A stretch of 64,000 bases of DNA from Mameliella sp. MMSF_3455 (GCF_030733205.1 NZ_JASHJL010000009.1:62001-126000), one strand, 5' to 3'. Positions 54,179 through 63,400 are shown, numbered from the stretch's first letter. The notes: a model not told the origin generated them from the sequence alone. Translations and numbers: made by a program.

Positions 54179-54772
54179 ATGGAAGCGGCGATTGCGGGGT
54201 TTGCACTGGGGTTCAGCCTGATCCTGGCAATCGGGGCGCAGAATGCCTTTGTCCTGCGGCAGGGTTTGCGGCGGATGCATGTGCTGCCAGTGGTTCTTGT
54301 TTGCGCCATTTCGGACGCGGCGCTGATCGCCGCCGGGGTTGCCGGGTTCGGCGCGCTGGCCGAGGCGGTGCCCGGCCTGGAATGGGGGATGCGGATCTTT
54401 GGCGCCGCCTTCCTGGGGTGGTACGGGGCAAAGACCCTGTACGCGGCCTGGAAAGGGGGCGAGGCGCTGGCCGCGGGCGAGGGGGCTCAAAGCCTGCGGG
54501 CGGCGGTGCTGACCTGCCTCGCGCTGACCTGGCTCAATCCGCATGTCTACCTGGACACGGTCGTGCTGCTTGGGGCGGTCTCGGCACAGTACGACGCGCG
54601 GCTGGCCTTTGCGCTTGGGGCGATGACGGCCTCTTTCGTGTTCTTCTTTTCGCTGGGGTACGGGGCGCGGGCACTGGCGCCGATCTTTGCGCGGCCGCGG
54701 GCCTGGCGTGTGCTGGATCTTGTCGTAGGCCTGACAATGTGGGCCATCGCGGCCAAGCTGCTTTGGATGTGA
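54179..54772 (+). CDS. LysE/ArgO-family amino-acid exporter
   Basis: The protein has 197 residues, with AGGAG upstream of ATG 54179. Six hydrophobic helices and the family motif FSLILAIGAQNAFVLRQGL, with LTWLNPHVYLDTVVLLGAVS later in the chain. It exports lysine/arginine or similar basic amino acids. Followed 39 bp later by an EamA permease gene in the same direction. Confidence 0.93.
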   Translation: MEAAIAGFALGFSLILAIGAQNAFVLRQGLRRMHVLPVVLVCAISDAALIAAGVAGFGALAEAVPGLEWGMRIFGAAFLGWYGAKTLYAAWKGGEALAAGEGAQSLRAAVLTCLALTWLNPHVYLDTVVLLGAVSAQYDARLAFALGAMTASFVFFFSLGYGARALAPIFARPRAWRVLDLVVGLTMWAIAAKLLWM

Positions 54773-54811
54773 CCCCCTTGTGCCCGCCGCCCAATGGTCT
54801 AAGCCAAGGGC

Positions 54812-55711
54812 ATGGTCGACAAGGTACAAGCCCCGGCGCGGGGTGTTTTCTGGATGGTGGTAACGGGGCTGTGTTTTGTCGCGGTCACCGCATTGGTCAA
54901 GTCCCTGGGACAGCGCATTCCGGCGCAGGAATCCGCCTTTCTTCGCTATGTGCTGGGGTTGGTCTTTTTGCTGCCGATGGCCCGGCAATTGATGCAGGTG
55001 CGCCTGACGCCGCGCCTGTGGCGGCTGTTTTCGCTGCGGGCGCTGTTTCACACCGGCGGGGTGGTTCTGTGGTTCTATGCCATGACGCGCATTCCCATCG
55101 CCGAGGTGACCGCGATGAACTATCTCAACCCGGTCTACGTGACCGTTCTGGCAGTGTTTTTCCTTGGCGAACGGCTCGCGCTGCGGCGCGTGTTGGCGAT
55201 CGTGGCAGCGCTGCTGGGGGCGGTGATGATCCTGCGGCCGGGTTTCCGTGAACTGGATCCGGGGCATTTTGCCATGCTGGCGACGGCCCTGTTCTTTGCG
55301 GGGTCGTACCTGCTGGCCAAGATCCTCTCGGGCGAGGTCAGCGCGGCAGTGGTGGTGGGGCTGTTGTCGGTGGGCGTGACCATCGGGCTGGCGCCCTTGG
55401 CGATTGCTGTCTGGGTCTGGCCGACCTGGTGGGAACTGCTGATCCTGCTGGGCGTGGCGCTGTTTGCCACCGCCGGGCATTATACCATGACGCTGGCCTT
55501 TGCCGCCGCGCCGGTGACCGTGACGCAGCCGGTTACCTTTCTGCAACTGGTCTGGGCGGTCGTGTTGGGCGCGGTCCTGTTTGCCGAGCCCGTTGACCCC
55601 TGGGTGATCGCGGGCGGATCTTTGATCCTGGCCGCCGTGGTCTTTATCACCTGGCGCGAGGCGGTTCTGAAGCGCCGGATCACACCGCTGGTTTCGGAAA
55701 CAAAGAACTGA
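54812..55711 (+). CDS. EamA/DMT-family transporter
   Basis: The protein has 299 residues and about ten helices with two EamA domains. Segments FLRYVLGLVFLLPMARQL, AEVTAMNYLNPVYVTVLAVF and PVTVTQPVTFLQLVWAVVLG resemble the group containing S-adenosylmethionine importers and RhtA-like exporters. Substrate unknown. It may form a two-gene unit with the LysE gene. Confidence 0.9.
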   Translation: MVDKVQAPARGVFWMVVTGLCFVAVTALVKSLGQRIPAQESAFLRYVLGLVFLLPMARQLMQVRLTPRLWRLFSLRALFHTGGVVLWFYAMTRIPIAEVTAMNYLNPVYVTVLAVFFLGERLALRRVLAIVAALLGAVMILRPGFRELDPGHFAMLATALFFAGSYLLAKILSGEVSAAVVVGLLSVGVTIGLAPLAIAVWVWPTWWELLILLGVALFATAGHYTMTLAFAAAPVTVTQPVTFLQLVWAVVLGAVLFAEPVDPWVIAGGSLILAAVVFITWREAVLKRRITPLVSETKN

Positions 55712-55824
55712 TTTCCCGTCCGATTGTCGACGGATCGTCAAATCTCCGCCTTCCGGGCGCAATAGCGCCGCATTCCTTCACGATGCTTCAAGCAATCAGA
55801 GGCAGCATTTGTGGAGTGAAAGGA

Positions 55825-56022
55825 ATGTTTGCAGAGGGAAAGATGACCGACAACATGGAAGACATTCAGGATTTCCTGCTGAGCGAGCGGGAAAAGGTCC
55901 TGTCAGAGGCGGAATGGCGGTTCCGGATGCGCGGATACGGCTACAACCTGCGGCGCACCGACGGCGGGGTCGAAGTGGCACGCTTGCCGCAGAACCGGCT
56001 GCTGGGCACGCTGAAACTCTGA
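55825..56022 (+). CDS. Small conserved-looking hypothetical protein
   Basis: The protein has 65 residues from ATG 55825 (GGAG eight bases upstream). ATG 55843 (MTDNMEDIQDF) with GAGGG four bases upstream is about equally good, and an earlier start at 55783 is possible. The sequence is charged: FLLSEREKVLSEAEWRFRM then RGYGYNLRRTDGGVEVARLP. No family named; its compact, well-patterned sequence and RBS support a real gene. Confidence 0.62.
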   Translation: MFAEGKMTDNMEDIQDFLLSEREKVLSEAEWRFRMRGYGYNLRRTDGGVEVARLPQNRLLGTLKL

Positions 56023-56329
56023 TCCTGCTGCAAGGCGCTCGACAGTTTGTCGGGTGCTCGTGCCTGATGTGTCCCGTGAAAACGGGAGGGCAGGCATGAA
56101 AGGTCGGGTTTCGGGCGCCACTGGGCCGGAGTTCTGGCGCTGCCAATTGCGGCGCGGGCCCGGCGGATGCCCTGCGAAATGACCTGCAACACTGGCCGAT
56201 GCCGAATGCGGACGAAGTCTCAGGCGGTACCACGGTGGAGACCACGGCTGGTTTTCCTTGTCGAGCGGCGGAGAAGAGTGGCCGGCATTCTTGATTGACT
56301 CGCCAGTCAATAAAAACCATCCTGTCGCC
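56023..56329 (+). promoter_or_regulatory. Upstream region of betI with BetI-type operator
   Basis: The 307 bp between the small gene and betI hold no convincing gene. The notable element is ATTGACT-CGCC-AGTCAAT (56294-56311), a perfect 7 bp inverted repeat with 4 bp spacer, ending 18 bp before the betI start. It resembles BetI/TetR operators and probably governs the whole betI-betC-betA unit. Confidence 0.75.
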
Positions 56330-56896
56330 ATGCCCAAGATCGGACAGGAACCCATACGGCGCGCCGCGCTTCTGGCGGCGACGGTGGCCGAGGTCGGCGA
56401 GGCCGGCAGCCTCGACGTGACCGTGTCGCGCATCGCGCGCCGTGCGGGCATGTCCAGCGCGCTGGCGCATCATTATTTCGGCGGCAAGGTGCAGATCTTC
56501 CTGGCCGCCATGCGCCACATCCTGACGGAATACGGGGCCGAGGTGCGCGCGGCATTGGCGCAGGCCCCAAGGGATCGCCGCCTTGAGGCGCTGATCGCGG
56601 CGAATTTCGACGAGAGCTTTTTCCGCCCCGAAACCGTGTCCGCCTGGCTGAATTTCTACGTCCTGGCCCTGCGCGAACCGGAGGCGGCGCGCCTGTTGCG
56701 GGTTTATCAGCGGCGGCTTCACGCGAACCTGGTGCATGCGCTGCGCGGGCGCACCGACGCCCCCGAGCTGGTGGCCGAACGTATCGCGGCGCTCATCGAC
56801 GGGGTCTACCTGCGGGCTGCCCTGTCCGGGCAGGGCGTCTCGGGGGCCGCGCAGAACGTGACCGAATCCGCCCATGCCCTGTTGAGGACCCAATGA
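56330..56896 (+). CDS. betI: Choline-responsive repressor BetI
   Basis: The protein has 188 residues from ATG 56330 (MPKIGQEPIRRAALLAATV). TetR-type helix-turn-helix: SLDVTVSRIARRAGMSSALA then HHYFGGKVQIFLAAMRHIL, and a BetI-type C-terminal domain with FDESFFRPETVSAWLNFY. It represses betaine-synthesis genes and is relieved by choline. The stop overlaps betC by 4 bp. Confidence 0.94.
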   Translation: MPKIGQEPIRRAALLAATVAEVGEAGSLDVTVSRIARRAGMSSALAHHYFGGKVQIFLAAMRHILTEYGAEVRAALAQAPRDRRLEALIAANFDESFFRPETVSAWLNFYVLALREPEAARLLRVYQRRLHANLVHALRGRTDAPELVAERIAALIDGVYLRAALSGQGVSGAAQNVTESAHALLRTQ

Positions 56897-58401
56897 CCAA
56901 GCCGAATATCCTGATCCTGATGGTCGACCAGCTGAACGGCACGCTGTTTCCGGACGGGCCGGCGGACTGGCTGCATGTGCCCAACCTTCGGGCGCTGGCC
57001 AAGAGCTCGGTGCGGTTTTCCAATGCCTATACCGCCAGCCCGCTTTGCGCACCCGGGCGAGCCAGTTTCATGTCGGGGCAGTTGCCCAGCATGACGCGCG
57101 TCTATGACAACGCGGCAGAATTCTCGAGCGACATCCCCACCTATGCCCACCATCTGCGCCGCGCCGGGTATCAGACCTGTCTTAGCGGCAAGATGCATTT
57201 CGTCGGGCCGGACCAGTTGCACGGGTTCGAGGAACGGCTGACCACGGATATCTACCCGGCGGATTTCGGATGGACGCCGGACTATCGCAAACCGGGCGAG
57301 CGCATCGACTGGTGGTACCACAACATGGGATCGGTCACGGGCGCTGGCGTGGCAGAGACCTCTAACCAGATGGAATACGACGACGAGGTTGCCTACAACG
57401 CCTCGGCCAAGCTCTACGACCTGGCGCGTGGTCAGGACGAAAGGCCCTGGTGTCTGACCGTCAGTTTTACCCATCCGCATGATCCCTATGTGGCGCGCAA
57501 GCGGTTCTGGGATCTCTACGAGGATTGCGAGCACCTGTTGCCGCAGGTCCCGGCGATGGACTACGCCGATCACGATCCGCATTCCAAACGCATCTTCGAC
57601 GCCAACGACTGGCGCAGCTACGACATCACCGAGGAGAACATCCGCCGGTCGCGTCAGGCCTATTTCGCCAATATCTCGTACCTGGATGAGAAGATCGGGC
57701 AGCTGCTGCAGGTGCTGGAGGACACGCGGCAGGAGGCCATCGTCGTCTTCGTCAGCGACCACGGCGACATGCTGGGAGAGCGGGGCCTGTGGTTCAAGAT
57801 GTCCTTCTACGAAGGTTCGGCCCGGGTGCCGATGATGATCTCTGTCCCGGGGCAGGCCGGCGCACGGGTCGCGGCCCCGGTGTCGAACATCGACATCTGC
57901 CCGACGCTTTGTGACCTGGCGGGCGTCGACATGTCCGAGGTCATGCCCTGGACCGAGGGCGAAAGCCTGGTGCCGGTGATGCAGGGCGGCGACCGGGTCT
58001 CTCCGGTGGCGATGGAATACGCGGCAGAGGCGTCCTACGCGCCTCTGATCTGCCTGAGGCATGGCAAATGGAAATACACCGATTGCACGCTGGACCCGGA
58101 GCAGCTTTTCGATCTCGAGGCAGATCCGCATGAACTGGTGAACCTCGCCGAAGATCCGGAACAGGCCGAGGTCTTGGAGGAATTCCGTGTCGCTGCGGCC
58201 CGTCGCTGGGACATGGGGCAGTTCGACGCCGAGGTCCGGCAAAGCCAGGCGCGGCGCTGGGTGGTCTACGAGGCGCTGCGACAGGGCGGCTACTACCCTT
58301 GGGATTTCCAGCCGCTGCAAAAGGCCAGCGAGCGGTACATGCGCAACCACATGGACCTGAACGTGCTGGAGGAAAACAAGCGTTGTCCACGGGGCGAGTG
58401 A
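56893..58401 (+). CDS. betC: Choline-sulfatase
   Basis: BetC hydrolyses choline-O-sulfate to choline and sulfate. The protein has 502 residues. The formylglycine site is CAPGR, with Cys52, Pro54 and Arg56, matching the C-x-P-x-R sulfatase rule, so activity needs FGE-type maturation. Other metal/sulfate residues are in ILMVDQLNG, GKMHFVGPDQLHGFEERL (Lys-His) and VSDHGDMLGERGLW. The C-terminal choline-sulfatase tail (QSQARRWVVYEALRQGGYYP) is present. Coupled to betI; betA follows 38 bp downstream. Confidence 0.95.
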   Translation: MTKPNILILMVDQLNGTLFPDGPADWLHVPNLRALAKSSVRFSNAYTASPLCAPGRASFMSGQLPSMTRVYDNAAEFSSDIPTYAHHLRRAGYQTCLSGKMHFVGPDQLHGFEERLTTDIYPADFGWTPDYRKPGERIDWWYHNMGSVTGAGVAETSNQMEYDDEVAYNASAKLYDLARGQDERPWCLTVSFTHPHDPYVARKRFWDLYEDCEHLLPQVPAMDYADHDPHSKRIFDANDWRSYDITEENIRRSRQAYFANISYLDEKIGQLLQVLEDTRQEAIVVFVSDHGDMLGERGLWFKMSFYEGSARVPMMISVPGQAGARVAAPVSNIDICPTLCDLAGVDMSEVMPWTEGESLVPVMQGGDRVSPVAMEYAAEASYAPLICLRHGKWKYTDCTLDPEQLFDLEADPHELVNLAEDPEQAEVLEEFRVAAARRWDMGQFDAEVRQSQARRWVVYEALRQGGYYPWDFQPLQKASERYMRNHMDLNVLEENKRCPRGE

Positions 58402-58439
58402 GGCGCCGTACGCGCCGGCAATTTCATCAAGGGTAAGCG

Positions 58440-60092
58440 ATGCAAGCGGATTACGTGATCGTCGGCGCCGGGTCGGGCGGATGTGCCGTGGCGGGGCGCC
58501 TGACAGAGGCGGGCAAATCGGTGATCGTCATCGAGCATGGCGGCAGCGACTGGGGGCCTTTCATCAACATGCCGGGGGCGCTCAGCTACCCGATGAACAT
58601 GGCGCGCTACGACTGGGGCTACCAGACAGAGCCCGAGCCGCACCTGGGCGGGCGGCGGCTGGTCTGTCCGCGTGGCAAGGTGATCGGGGGGTCGTCCTCG
58701 ATCAACGGCATGATCTATGTGCGCGGGCACGCGCTGGACTATGACCACTGGCGCGACGAGGGTTGTGACGGCTGGGGCTACGCGGATGTGCTGCCCTATT
58801 TCAAGCGGATGGAGGACTGGCACGATGGCGGCCACGGCGGCGATCCGGCCTGGCGTGGGCAGGGCGGGCCGTTGCATGTCACCCGTGGGCGCCGCGACAA
58901 TCCGCTGGTGCAGGCCTTTGTCGAGGCCGGGCGGCAGGCGGGCTATCCGGTCACCGGCGATTACAATGGTGAGCAGCAAGAGGGCTTTGGCGCCTTTGAC
59001 ATGACGGTCTGGCAGGGCGAACGCTGGTCGGCGGCCAAGGCCTACCTGCGGCCGGCCCTGAAACAGGGGGCGGAACTGGTGCGGGCCCTGGCCCGGCGCG
59101 TCATCTTTGAAGAGGGGCGCGCCACGGGGGTCGAGATCTCGCGCGGTGGCAAGGTCGAGGTGATCCGGGCGCGGGCCGAGGTGATCCTTGCGGCCAGCGC
59201 CATCAACTCGCCCAAGCTGCTGATGCTGTCGGGGATCGGACCGGCGGCGCAACTGGCCGAGCAGGGCATCGGGGTGCGGGCGGATCGCCCCGGCGTGGGG
59301 CAGAACCTGCAGGATCACCTGGAACTGTATGTCCAGATGTCGGCGACGCAGCCGGTCAGCCTTGCGAAATACTGGAACCTCGCGGGCAAGGCCTGGGTTG
59401 GCGCGCAGTGGCTGTTCGCGCGCAGCGGGCCCGGGGCCTCGAACCAGTTCGAAAGCTGTGGCTTCATCCGGTCGCAGGCCGGAGTTCAATATCCGGACAT
59501 CCAGTACCATTTCCTGCCCATCGCGGTGCGCTACGACGGCCAAGTGGCGCCCGAGGGGCACGGGTTCCAGGCGCATGTGGGGCCAATGCGCTCGCCCTCT
59601 CGGGGTGAGGTCACGCTGCGGTCGGACGATCCCGAGGAGGCGCCGCGCATCTTCTTCAACTACATGAGCACCGAAGAGGACTGGCAGGATTTCCGGCGTT
59701 GCATCCGCCTGACGCGCGAGATCTTCGGGCAAGAGGCCTTTGCCCCCTATCGCGGCAAGGAGTTGCAGCCGGGCGCCGAGGCAGAGACGGATGAAGACCT
59801 TGACGCCGTGATCCGCGAACACGTCGAAAGCGCCTATCATCCTTGTGGCACCTGCCGGATGGGCCGGGCCGACGATCCGCGCTCGGTGGTCGATCCCGAG
59901 GGGCGGGTGATCGGCGTGGACGGGTTGCGGGTGGCGGACAGTTCGATCTTTCCGCGCATCACCAACGGCAATCTCAATGCGCCTTCGATCATGGTGGGCG
60001 AAAAGATCGCCGATCATGTGCTGGGCCGCCGCCTGCCGCCGGACAATGCGCAGCCCTGGGTTCACCCGGATTGGGAGAACGTGCAGCGTTAA
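58440..60092 (+). CDS. betA: Choline dehydrogenase
   Basis: This GMC-family FAD enzyme oxidises choline to betaine aldehyde at the membrane. The protein has 550 residues. FAD motif [21 protein letters not shown] signature [16 protein letters not shown], and the C-terminal catalytic region [13 protein letters not shown] with [15 protein letters not shown]. With betI and betC it forms the betICA part of the rhizobial-type order betICBA; betB is not in this window. A hairpin follows the stop. Confidence 0.95.
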   Translation: MQADYVIVGAGSGGCAVAGRLTEAGKSVIVIEHGGSDWGPFINMPGALSYPMNMARYDWGYQTEPEPHLGGRRLVCPRGKVIGGSSSINGMIYVRGHALDYDHWRDEGCDGWGYADVLPYFKRMEDWHDGGHGGDPAWRGQGGPLHVTRGRRDNPLVQAFVEAGRQAGYPVTGDYNGEQQEGFGAFDMTVWQGERWSAAKAYLRPALKQGAELVRALARRVIFEEGRATGVEISRGGKVEVIRARAEVILAASAINSPKLLMLSGIGPAAQLAEQGIGVRADRPGVGQNLQDHLELYVQMSATQPVSLAKYWNLAGKAWVGAQWLFARSGPGASNQFESCGFIRSQAGVQYPDIQYHFLPIAVRYDGQVAPEGHGFQAHVGPMRSPSRGEVTLRSDDPEEAPRIFFNYMSTEEDWQDFRRCIRLTREIFGQEAFAPYRGKELQPGAEAETDEDLDAVIREHVESAYHPCGTCRMGRADDPRSVVDPEGRVIGVDGLRVADSSIFPRITNGNLNAPSIMVGEKIADHVLGRRLPPDNAQPWVHPDWENVQR

Positions 60093-60097
60093 GATAT

Positions 60098-60123
60098 GTT
60101 AACCGCCGGCATCGGCGGTTAAC
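60098..60123. terminator. Hairpin after betA
   Basis: GTTAACCGCCG (60098-60108) pairs perfectly with CGGCGGTTAAC (60113-60123), loop GCAT, 6 bp after the betA stop. The right arm shares TTAA with the first CtrA-type box. A T-rich stretch follows. Confidence 0.75.
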
Positions 60124-60183
60124 CTTTCGTTAACTTTTGGCTTGAAACGGGACAGGAGCGCGCCGATCTTAACGGCATGTTAA
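60119..60183 (+). promoter_or_regulatory. Two CtrA-type boxes (TTAA-N7-TTAA)
   Basis: TTAA-CCTTTCG-TTAAC begins at 60119 and TTAA-CGGCATG-TTAA at 60169-60183. The first ends 43 bp before the start codon of the nuclease gene; the second overlaps that start codon. Five TTAA occur between 60089 and 60183, which is unusual in GC-rich DNA. The consensus is that of the cell-cycle regulator CtrA; binding is inferred. Confidence 0.65.
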
Positions 60184-60848
60184 GATTTTGTTTCGCTCTT
60201 GTTCTTGCTGCCTCCGCAACCGCTGCCTCTTCCGATCTCAGCGGTCCGTTGCGGGTAATCGACGGCGACACGGTCGCCATCGGCCAGACCAACATCCGCC
60301 TGCATGGTATCGACGCGCCCGAGAACGGTCAGCGTTGCGGCGGGGGCGGGGCCCCGATGTGGGGCTGTGGCGCTTGGGTCAGCGGCGAGGTCCGTGCCCG
60401 CTACGAGGGGCGCACCGCCTCCTGCGTAGAACTGGATCGCGACCGATATGACCGCGTCGTGGCGCGCTGCCGCGTCGATGGCAAGGACCTTGGCGAAACC
60501 CTGGTCGAAAGCGGCCTAGCCTTTGCCTACGAACGCTACTCCGAGGCCTATGTCCCGCATGAACGCATCGCAGCGCGGCGCAATGCGGGGCTGCATGCAA
60601 CCGGCGTGAAATCGCCCTCTGCCTTCCGTTCCGACAGCCGCCGGGGCCACGCTGCGCAGCACCTGGCCTCTGCTCCGGCAGGTTGCCGGATCAAGGGCAA
60701 CATCTCGACCAACTCAGGCGCACGGATCTATCATGTTCCGGGACAGGCCTGGTACGACGCCACCCGGATCAGCCTCGACAAGGGCGAACGCTGGTTCTGC
60801 TCCGAACAGGAGGCGCGGGCGGCAGGCTGGCGCCGAGCACAGCGCTGA
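60177..60848 (+). CDS. Secreted thermonuclease-family (SNase-like) protein
   Basis: The protein has 223 residues. Signal peptide LRFCFALVLAASATAASS. The SNase core includes LRVIDGDTVAIGQTNIRLHG, IDAPENGQRC and RDRYDRVVARC, retaining Asp and Arg residues expected for catalysis. The C-terminal 50 residues (GCRIKGNISTNSGARIYHVP and ERWFCSEQEARAAGWRRA) form a small Cys-containing module often found behind SNase domains. Likely an extracellular or periplasmic nuclease. The start codon lies inside a CtrA-type box. Confidence 0.88.
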   Translation: MLRFCFALVLAASATAASSDLSGPLRVIDGDTVAIGQTNIRLHGIDAPENGQRCGGGGAPMWGCGAWVSGEVRARYEGRTASCVELDRDRYDRVVARCRVDGKDLGETLVESGLAFAYERYSEAYVPHERIAARRNAGLHATGVKSPSAFRSDSRRGHAAQHLASAPAGCRIKGNISTNSGARIYHVPGQAWYDATRISLDKGERWFCSEQEARAAGWRRAQR

Positions 60849-60958
60849 CAGGGTATTCTCGCCAAAAAGCACATACGGCGATCAGGTTTGATCCGCGTCA
60901 AAGTCTGTGCCCGCCTGCTGTGCAAATTGGAGGGCGGACACAAACGAAGGAGACGCCA

Positions 60959-61195
60959 ATGTCCCACACGCCGCATGAACTGTCGGAAGAATTTCCGGAA
61001 TTCACCGACAAGATGCACACCCTGAAACAGTCGAACGCGCATTTTGCCAAGCTTGCGGACGAGTACCACGAGGTCAACCGCCAGGTGCACCGTGCCGAAA
61101 CCAATATCGAGCCGATGGAGCAACTGGCGGAAGAGCAGCTGCGCAAGCAGCGTGCCGCCCTCAAGGACGAGATCTACGCGCTGCTGAGCGCCTGA
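60959..61195 (+). CDS. DUF465/YdcH-family small coiled-coil protein
   Basis: The protein has 78 residues, with AAGGAGA upstream of ATG 60959. It is almost all helix; the pattern HTLKQSNAHFAKLADEYHEV followed by QLRKQRAALKDEIYALL matches DUF465/YdcH. Function unknown. A terminator follows. Confidence 0.9.
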   Translation: MSHTPHELSEEFPEFTDKMHTLKQSNAHFAKLADEYHEVNRQVHRAETNIEPMEQLAEEQLRKQRAALKDEIYALLSA

Positions 61196-61228
61196 CCCCC
61201 GGCCTTGGCCCGGTCAGTCAGACAGGAT

Positions 61229-61257
61229 GCGCCCCGGTCCGACGTCCGGGGCGCTTT
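61229..61257. terminator. Terminator between convergent genes
   Basis: GCGCCCCGG (61229-61237) pairs with CCGGGGCGC (61246-61254), loop of 8 nt, followed by TTT. It ends where the convergent glutathione peroxidase gene stops and may serve both. Confidence 0.85.
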
Positions 61258-61775
61258 CAGTTCAGCGCCTCTTCGATCGCGCGCGTCAGCTTGTCCGACA
61301 GCGGGCGAGTGGTTGAGCCGAAGGTCGAGCGCACCGTCCCGTCGGGACCGATCAGGATCTTGTTGAAATTCCAGGCCGGGCTGAACCCGGTCTGGTCCGC
61401 GACCCAGCGGTAAAAGGGATGGGCCTCCGCGCCGCGTACATTGGTGATGTCGGTCATCGGCATGTCGAGGCCGAAGTTCACCTCGCAGAATTCCTTGACC
61501 TTCTCCTCCGAGGACAGTTCCTGCCGGAAGTCGTCCGAAGGCACGGCGAGGACGATCAGGCCCTGGTCGCGATAACGGTCATAAAGCGCCTGCAAACCGT
61601 CGTATTGCGATGTGAATCCGCAGCGCGAGGCGGTGTTGACCACCAGCACGGGGCGGTTCTGCCAATCGTCCATCGACAGGGTGCCGCCGTCGATACTGGC
61701 AAAGGTGAAGCCCTGCGCGGCCCAGGCGGGCAGGGCGAGGATGGCGGACAGGAATAGGGCGGCGGGTCGGATCAT
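61257..61775 (-). CDS. Exported glutathione peroxidase
   Basis: The protein has 172 residues. An N-terminal signal peptide (IRPAALFLSAILALPAWAA) makes it periplasmic, unlike E. coli BtuE. Peroxidatic Cys52 lies in NTASRCGFTSQYDGLQ; the catalytic Trp/Asn are in PAWNFNKILI. The usual FPCNQFGGQEP motif is replaced by VPSDDFRQELSS, so the Gln of the tetrad is shifted or missing. It probably uses thioredoxin-like donors rather than glutathione. Confidence 0.9.
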   Translation of the reverse strand: MIRPAALFLSAILALPAWAAQGFTFASIDGGTLSMDDWQNRPVLVVNTASRCGFTSQYDGLQALYDRYRDQGLIVLAVPSDDFRQELSSEEKVKEFCEVNFGLDMPMTDITNVRGAEAHPFYRWVADQTGFSPAWNFNKILIGPDGTVRSTFGSTTRPLSDKLTRAIEEALN

Positions 61776-61918
61776 TCAGGGGGCACTCCTTTTGCACTGG
61801 AGATAGCGCAGGGTCAGGGCGGTCAAGGCCGTGATCGCCCCCGCCGCCCCGTCTTGCGCCGGTCGGGGCTTTTGTGCTGGACTGGCGTGAACTGGCGCTG
61901 GTGGCAAAGAGGTGTGAC

Positions 61919-62188
61919 ATGGCAGGCGGATGGAGCCGGGACGGCGCGGTCAGCGAACAGATCGAGGCCAGCATTGCCGAGGAACTGGAACGGATGAAGC
62001 TCCGCCGCGGACCCCGGGGCGAAAGCCTGAAGGAATGCGCCGACTGCGGCGAGGAGATCCCGGAAGAGCGCCGGCTTGCGATCCCTGGGGTCAAGCTGTG
62101 CATCGACTGTGCCAGCGAACGTGACGGCCGATCGGCTCAGCGCGGGGGCATCAATCGGCGCGGGTCCAAGGACAGCCAGTTGAAGTAG
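61919..62188 (+). CDS. DksA/TraR-type C4 zinc-finger protein
   Basis: The protein has 89 residues from ATG 61919. The C4 finger is CADC (Cys40, Cys43) and CIDC (Cys61, Cys64) with the conserved GEEIPEERRLAIPGVKLC spacing between. Lacks the long coiled coil of full DksA, so it resembles TraR/YbiI small forms that may contact RNA polymerase. It ends 2 bp from the convergent dipeptidase gene. Confidence 0.9.
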   Translation: MAGGWSRDGAVSEQIEASIAEELERMKLRRGPRGESLKECADCGEEIPEERRLAIPGVKLCIDCASERDGRSAQRGGINRRGSKDSQLK

Positions 62189-62189
62189 G

Positions 62190-63272
62190 TCAGCCGATGC
62201 TCCGCGCGAGGCAGGCTTGCCAGTTCTCGCGGGCCAGTTTGGTGATCAGCGTGTCATCGTAGCCATGTGCCGACATGGCCGCCAGCAGGCCCTGAACACC
62301 TGTGACGTCGCCGATGAGGTCGGGCAGGACACAGCCGTCGAAATCCGACCCCAGCCCGACGTGATCCTCGCCCAAGGTTTCAACCAGGTGATCGAGGTGG
62401 CGCAGCATCGTCTCCCACGAGGTGCCGGGATCGGCGCTGCCATCTTCATTGATGTAGAAGGTGGCATAGTTGAACCCGACCATGCCGCCCGTGTCGCGGA
62501 TCGCGTGCAACTGTCGATCCGTCAGGTTGCGCGGCGAGGCACAGAGCGCATGGACGTTGGAATGCGTGGCCACAAGCGGCGCGGTCGACAGTCGGGCGAC
62601 GTCGTCGAACCCGGCCTCGTTCATGTGGGACAGGTCGACCAGGATTTTCAGGTCGTTGCACAGCCGGATAAGGTCGCGGCCTTGGTCGGTCAGGCCGGGG
62701 CCCGTGTCCGGCGTGCCGGGAAAGGCCATCGGCACGCCGTGGCCAAAGATGGTCGGCCGGCTCCAGACGGGTCCGAGCGAGCGCAGTCCCATGTCGTGAA
62801 ACAGGTAGAGCGCGTCGAGGTCGGGGACGATGGCCTCGGCGCCCTCCATGTGCATGACGCCGGCGATGCGGCCCGCGTCCATCGCCCTGCGGATCTCGTG
62901 CGCGCTGCGGCAAAGGGCAAAGTCATCGGGGGCGGCACGCGCCATCCAGTGCAGCAGGCCCGCCATCTCCAGCGCCGTGGGCTGGGCGGTCTTGTGGTCC
63001 ATTGCGGGGGGCAGCGGCAGGGCATAGGGCGGCTCGGCCATGAGCGCCTTGAAGTCGGGCGGCGGGGATCCGTCCGGCACCGGTGGCACGAAGATCGCGA
63101 ACAGCCCGCCCGCGAACCCGGCCTGTTTCATGCGCCGCAGGTCCATGTGCCCGGCGGAGGTGCCCAGCCAAGTCTCCTCGCGCGGGGATGGCGATTTCAT
63201 CAGCCGAAGCAGGAAATCGTTGTGACCGTCGAAGAAGGGGATGGGCATCTGCGGACTTTCGGGCTGGGACAT
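62190..63272 (-). CDS. Membrane dipeptidase (peptidase family M19)
   Basis: The protein has 360 residues. The zinc site begins FFDGHNDFLLRL (H-x-D), with bridging Glu in MHMEGAEAI, His in VATHSNVHAL and LSHMNEAGFDDVARLS, and Asp in VGLGSDFDG. Homologous to renal dipeptidase; bacterial members cleave dipeptides including D-amino-acid-containing ones. No signal peptide, so cytosolic. Confidence 0.94.
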   Translation of the reverse strand: MSQPESPQMPIPFFDGHNDFLLRLMKSPSPREETWLGTSAGHMDLRRMKQAGFAGGLFAIFVPPVPDGSPPPDFKALMAEPPYALPLPPAMDHKTAQPTALEMAGLLHWMARAAPDDFALCRSAHEIRRAMDAGRIAGVMHMEGAEAIVPDLDALYLFHDMGLRSLGPVWSRPTIFGHGVPMAFPGTPDTGPGLTDQGRDLIRLCNDLKILVDLSHMNEAGFDDVARLSTAPLVATHSNVHALCASPRNLTDRQLHAIRDTGGMVGFNYATFYINEDGSADPGTSWETMLRHLDHLVETLGEDHVGLGSDFDGCVLPDLIGDVTGVQGLLAAMSAHGYDDTLITKLARENWQACLARSIG

Positions 63273-63400
63273 GGCCGCGATCTGACCCGATCGGCCAAGG
63301 GCTTGGCAAGGGCTGATCCTGGTCCATCAGCGATGTCTCTTGGCGGCAGCGCAAGGCGTGGTTAGGCTTTGCCCATCGGTGCCGGTGAAACGGGGGTGTC

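Noticed and set aside
58293-60065. 590-codon minus-strand frame over betA
   Set aside because: Antisense shadow of betA, with no recognisable motif.
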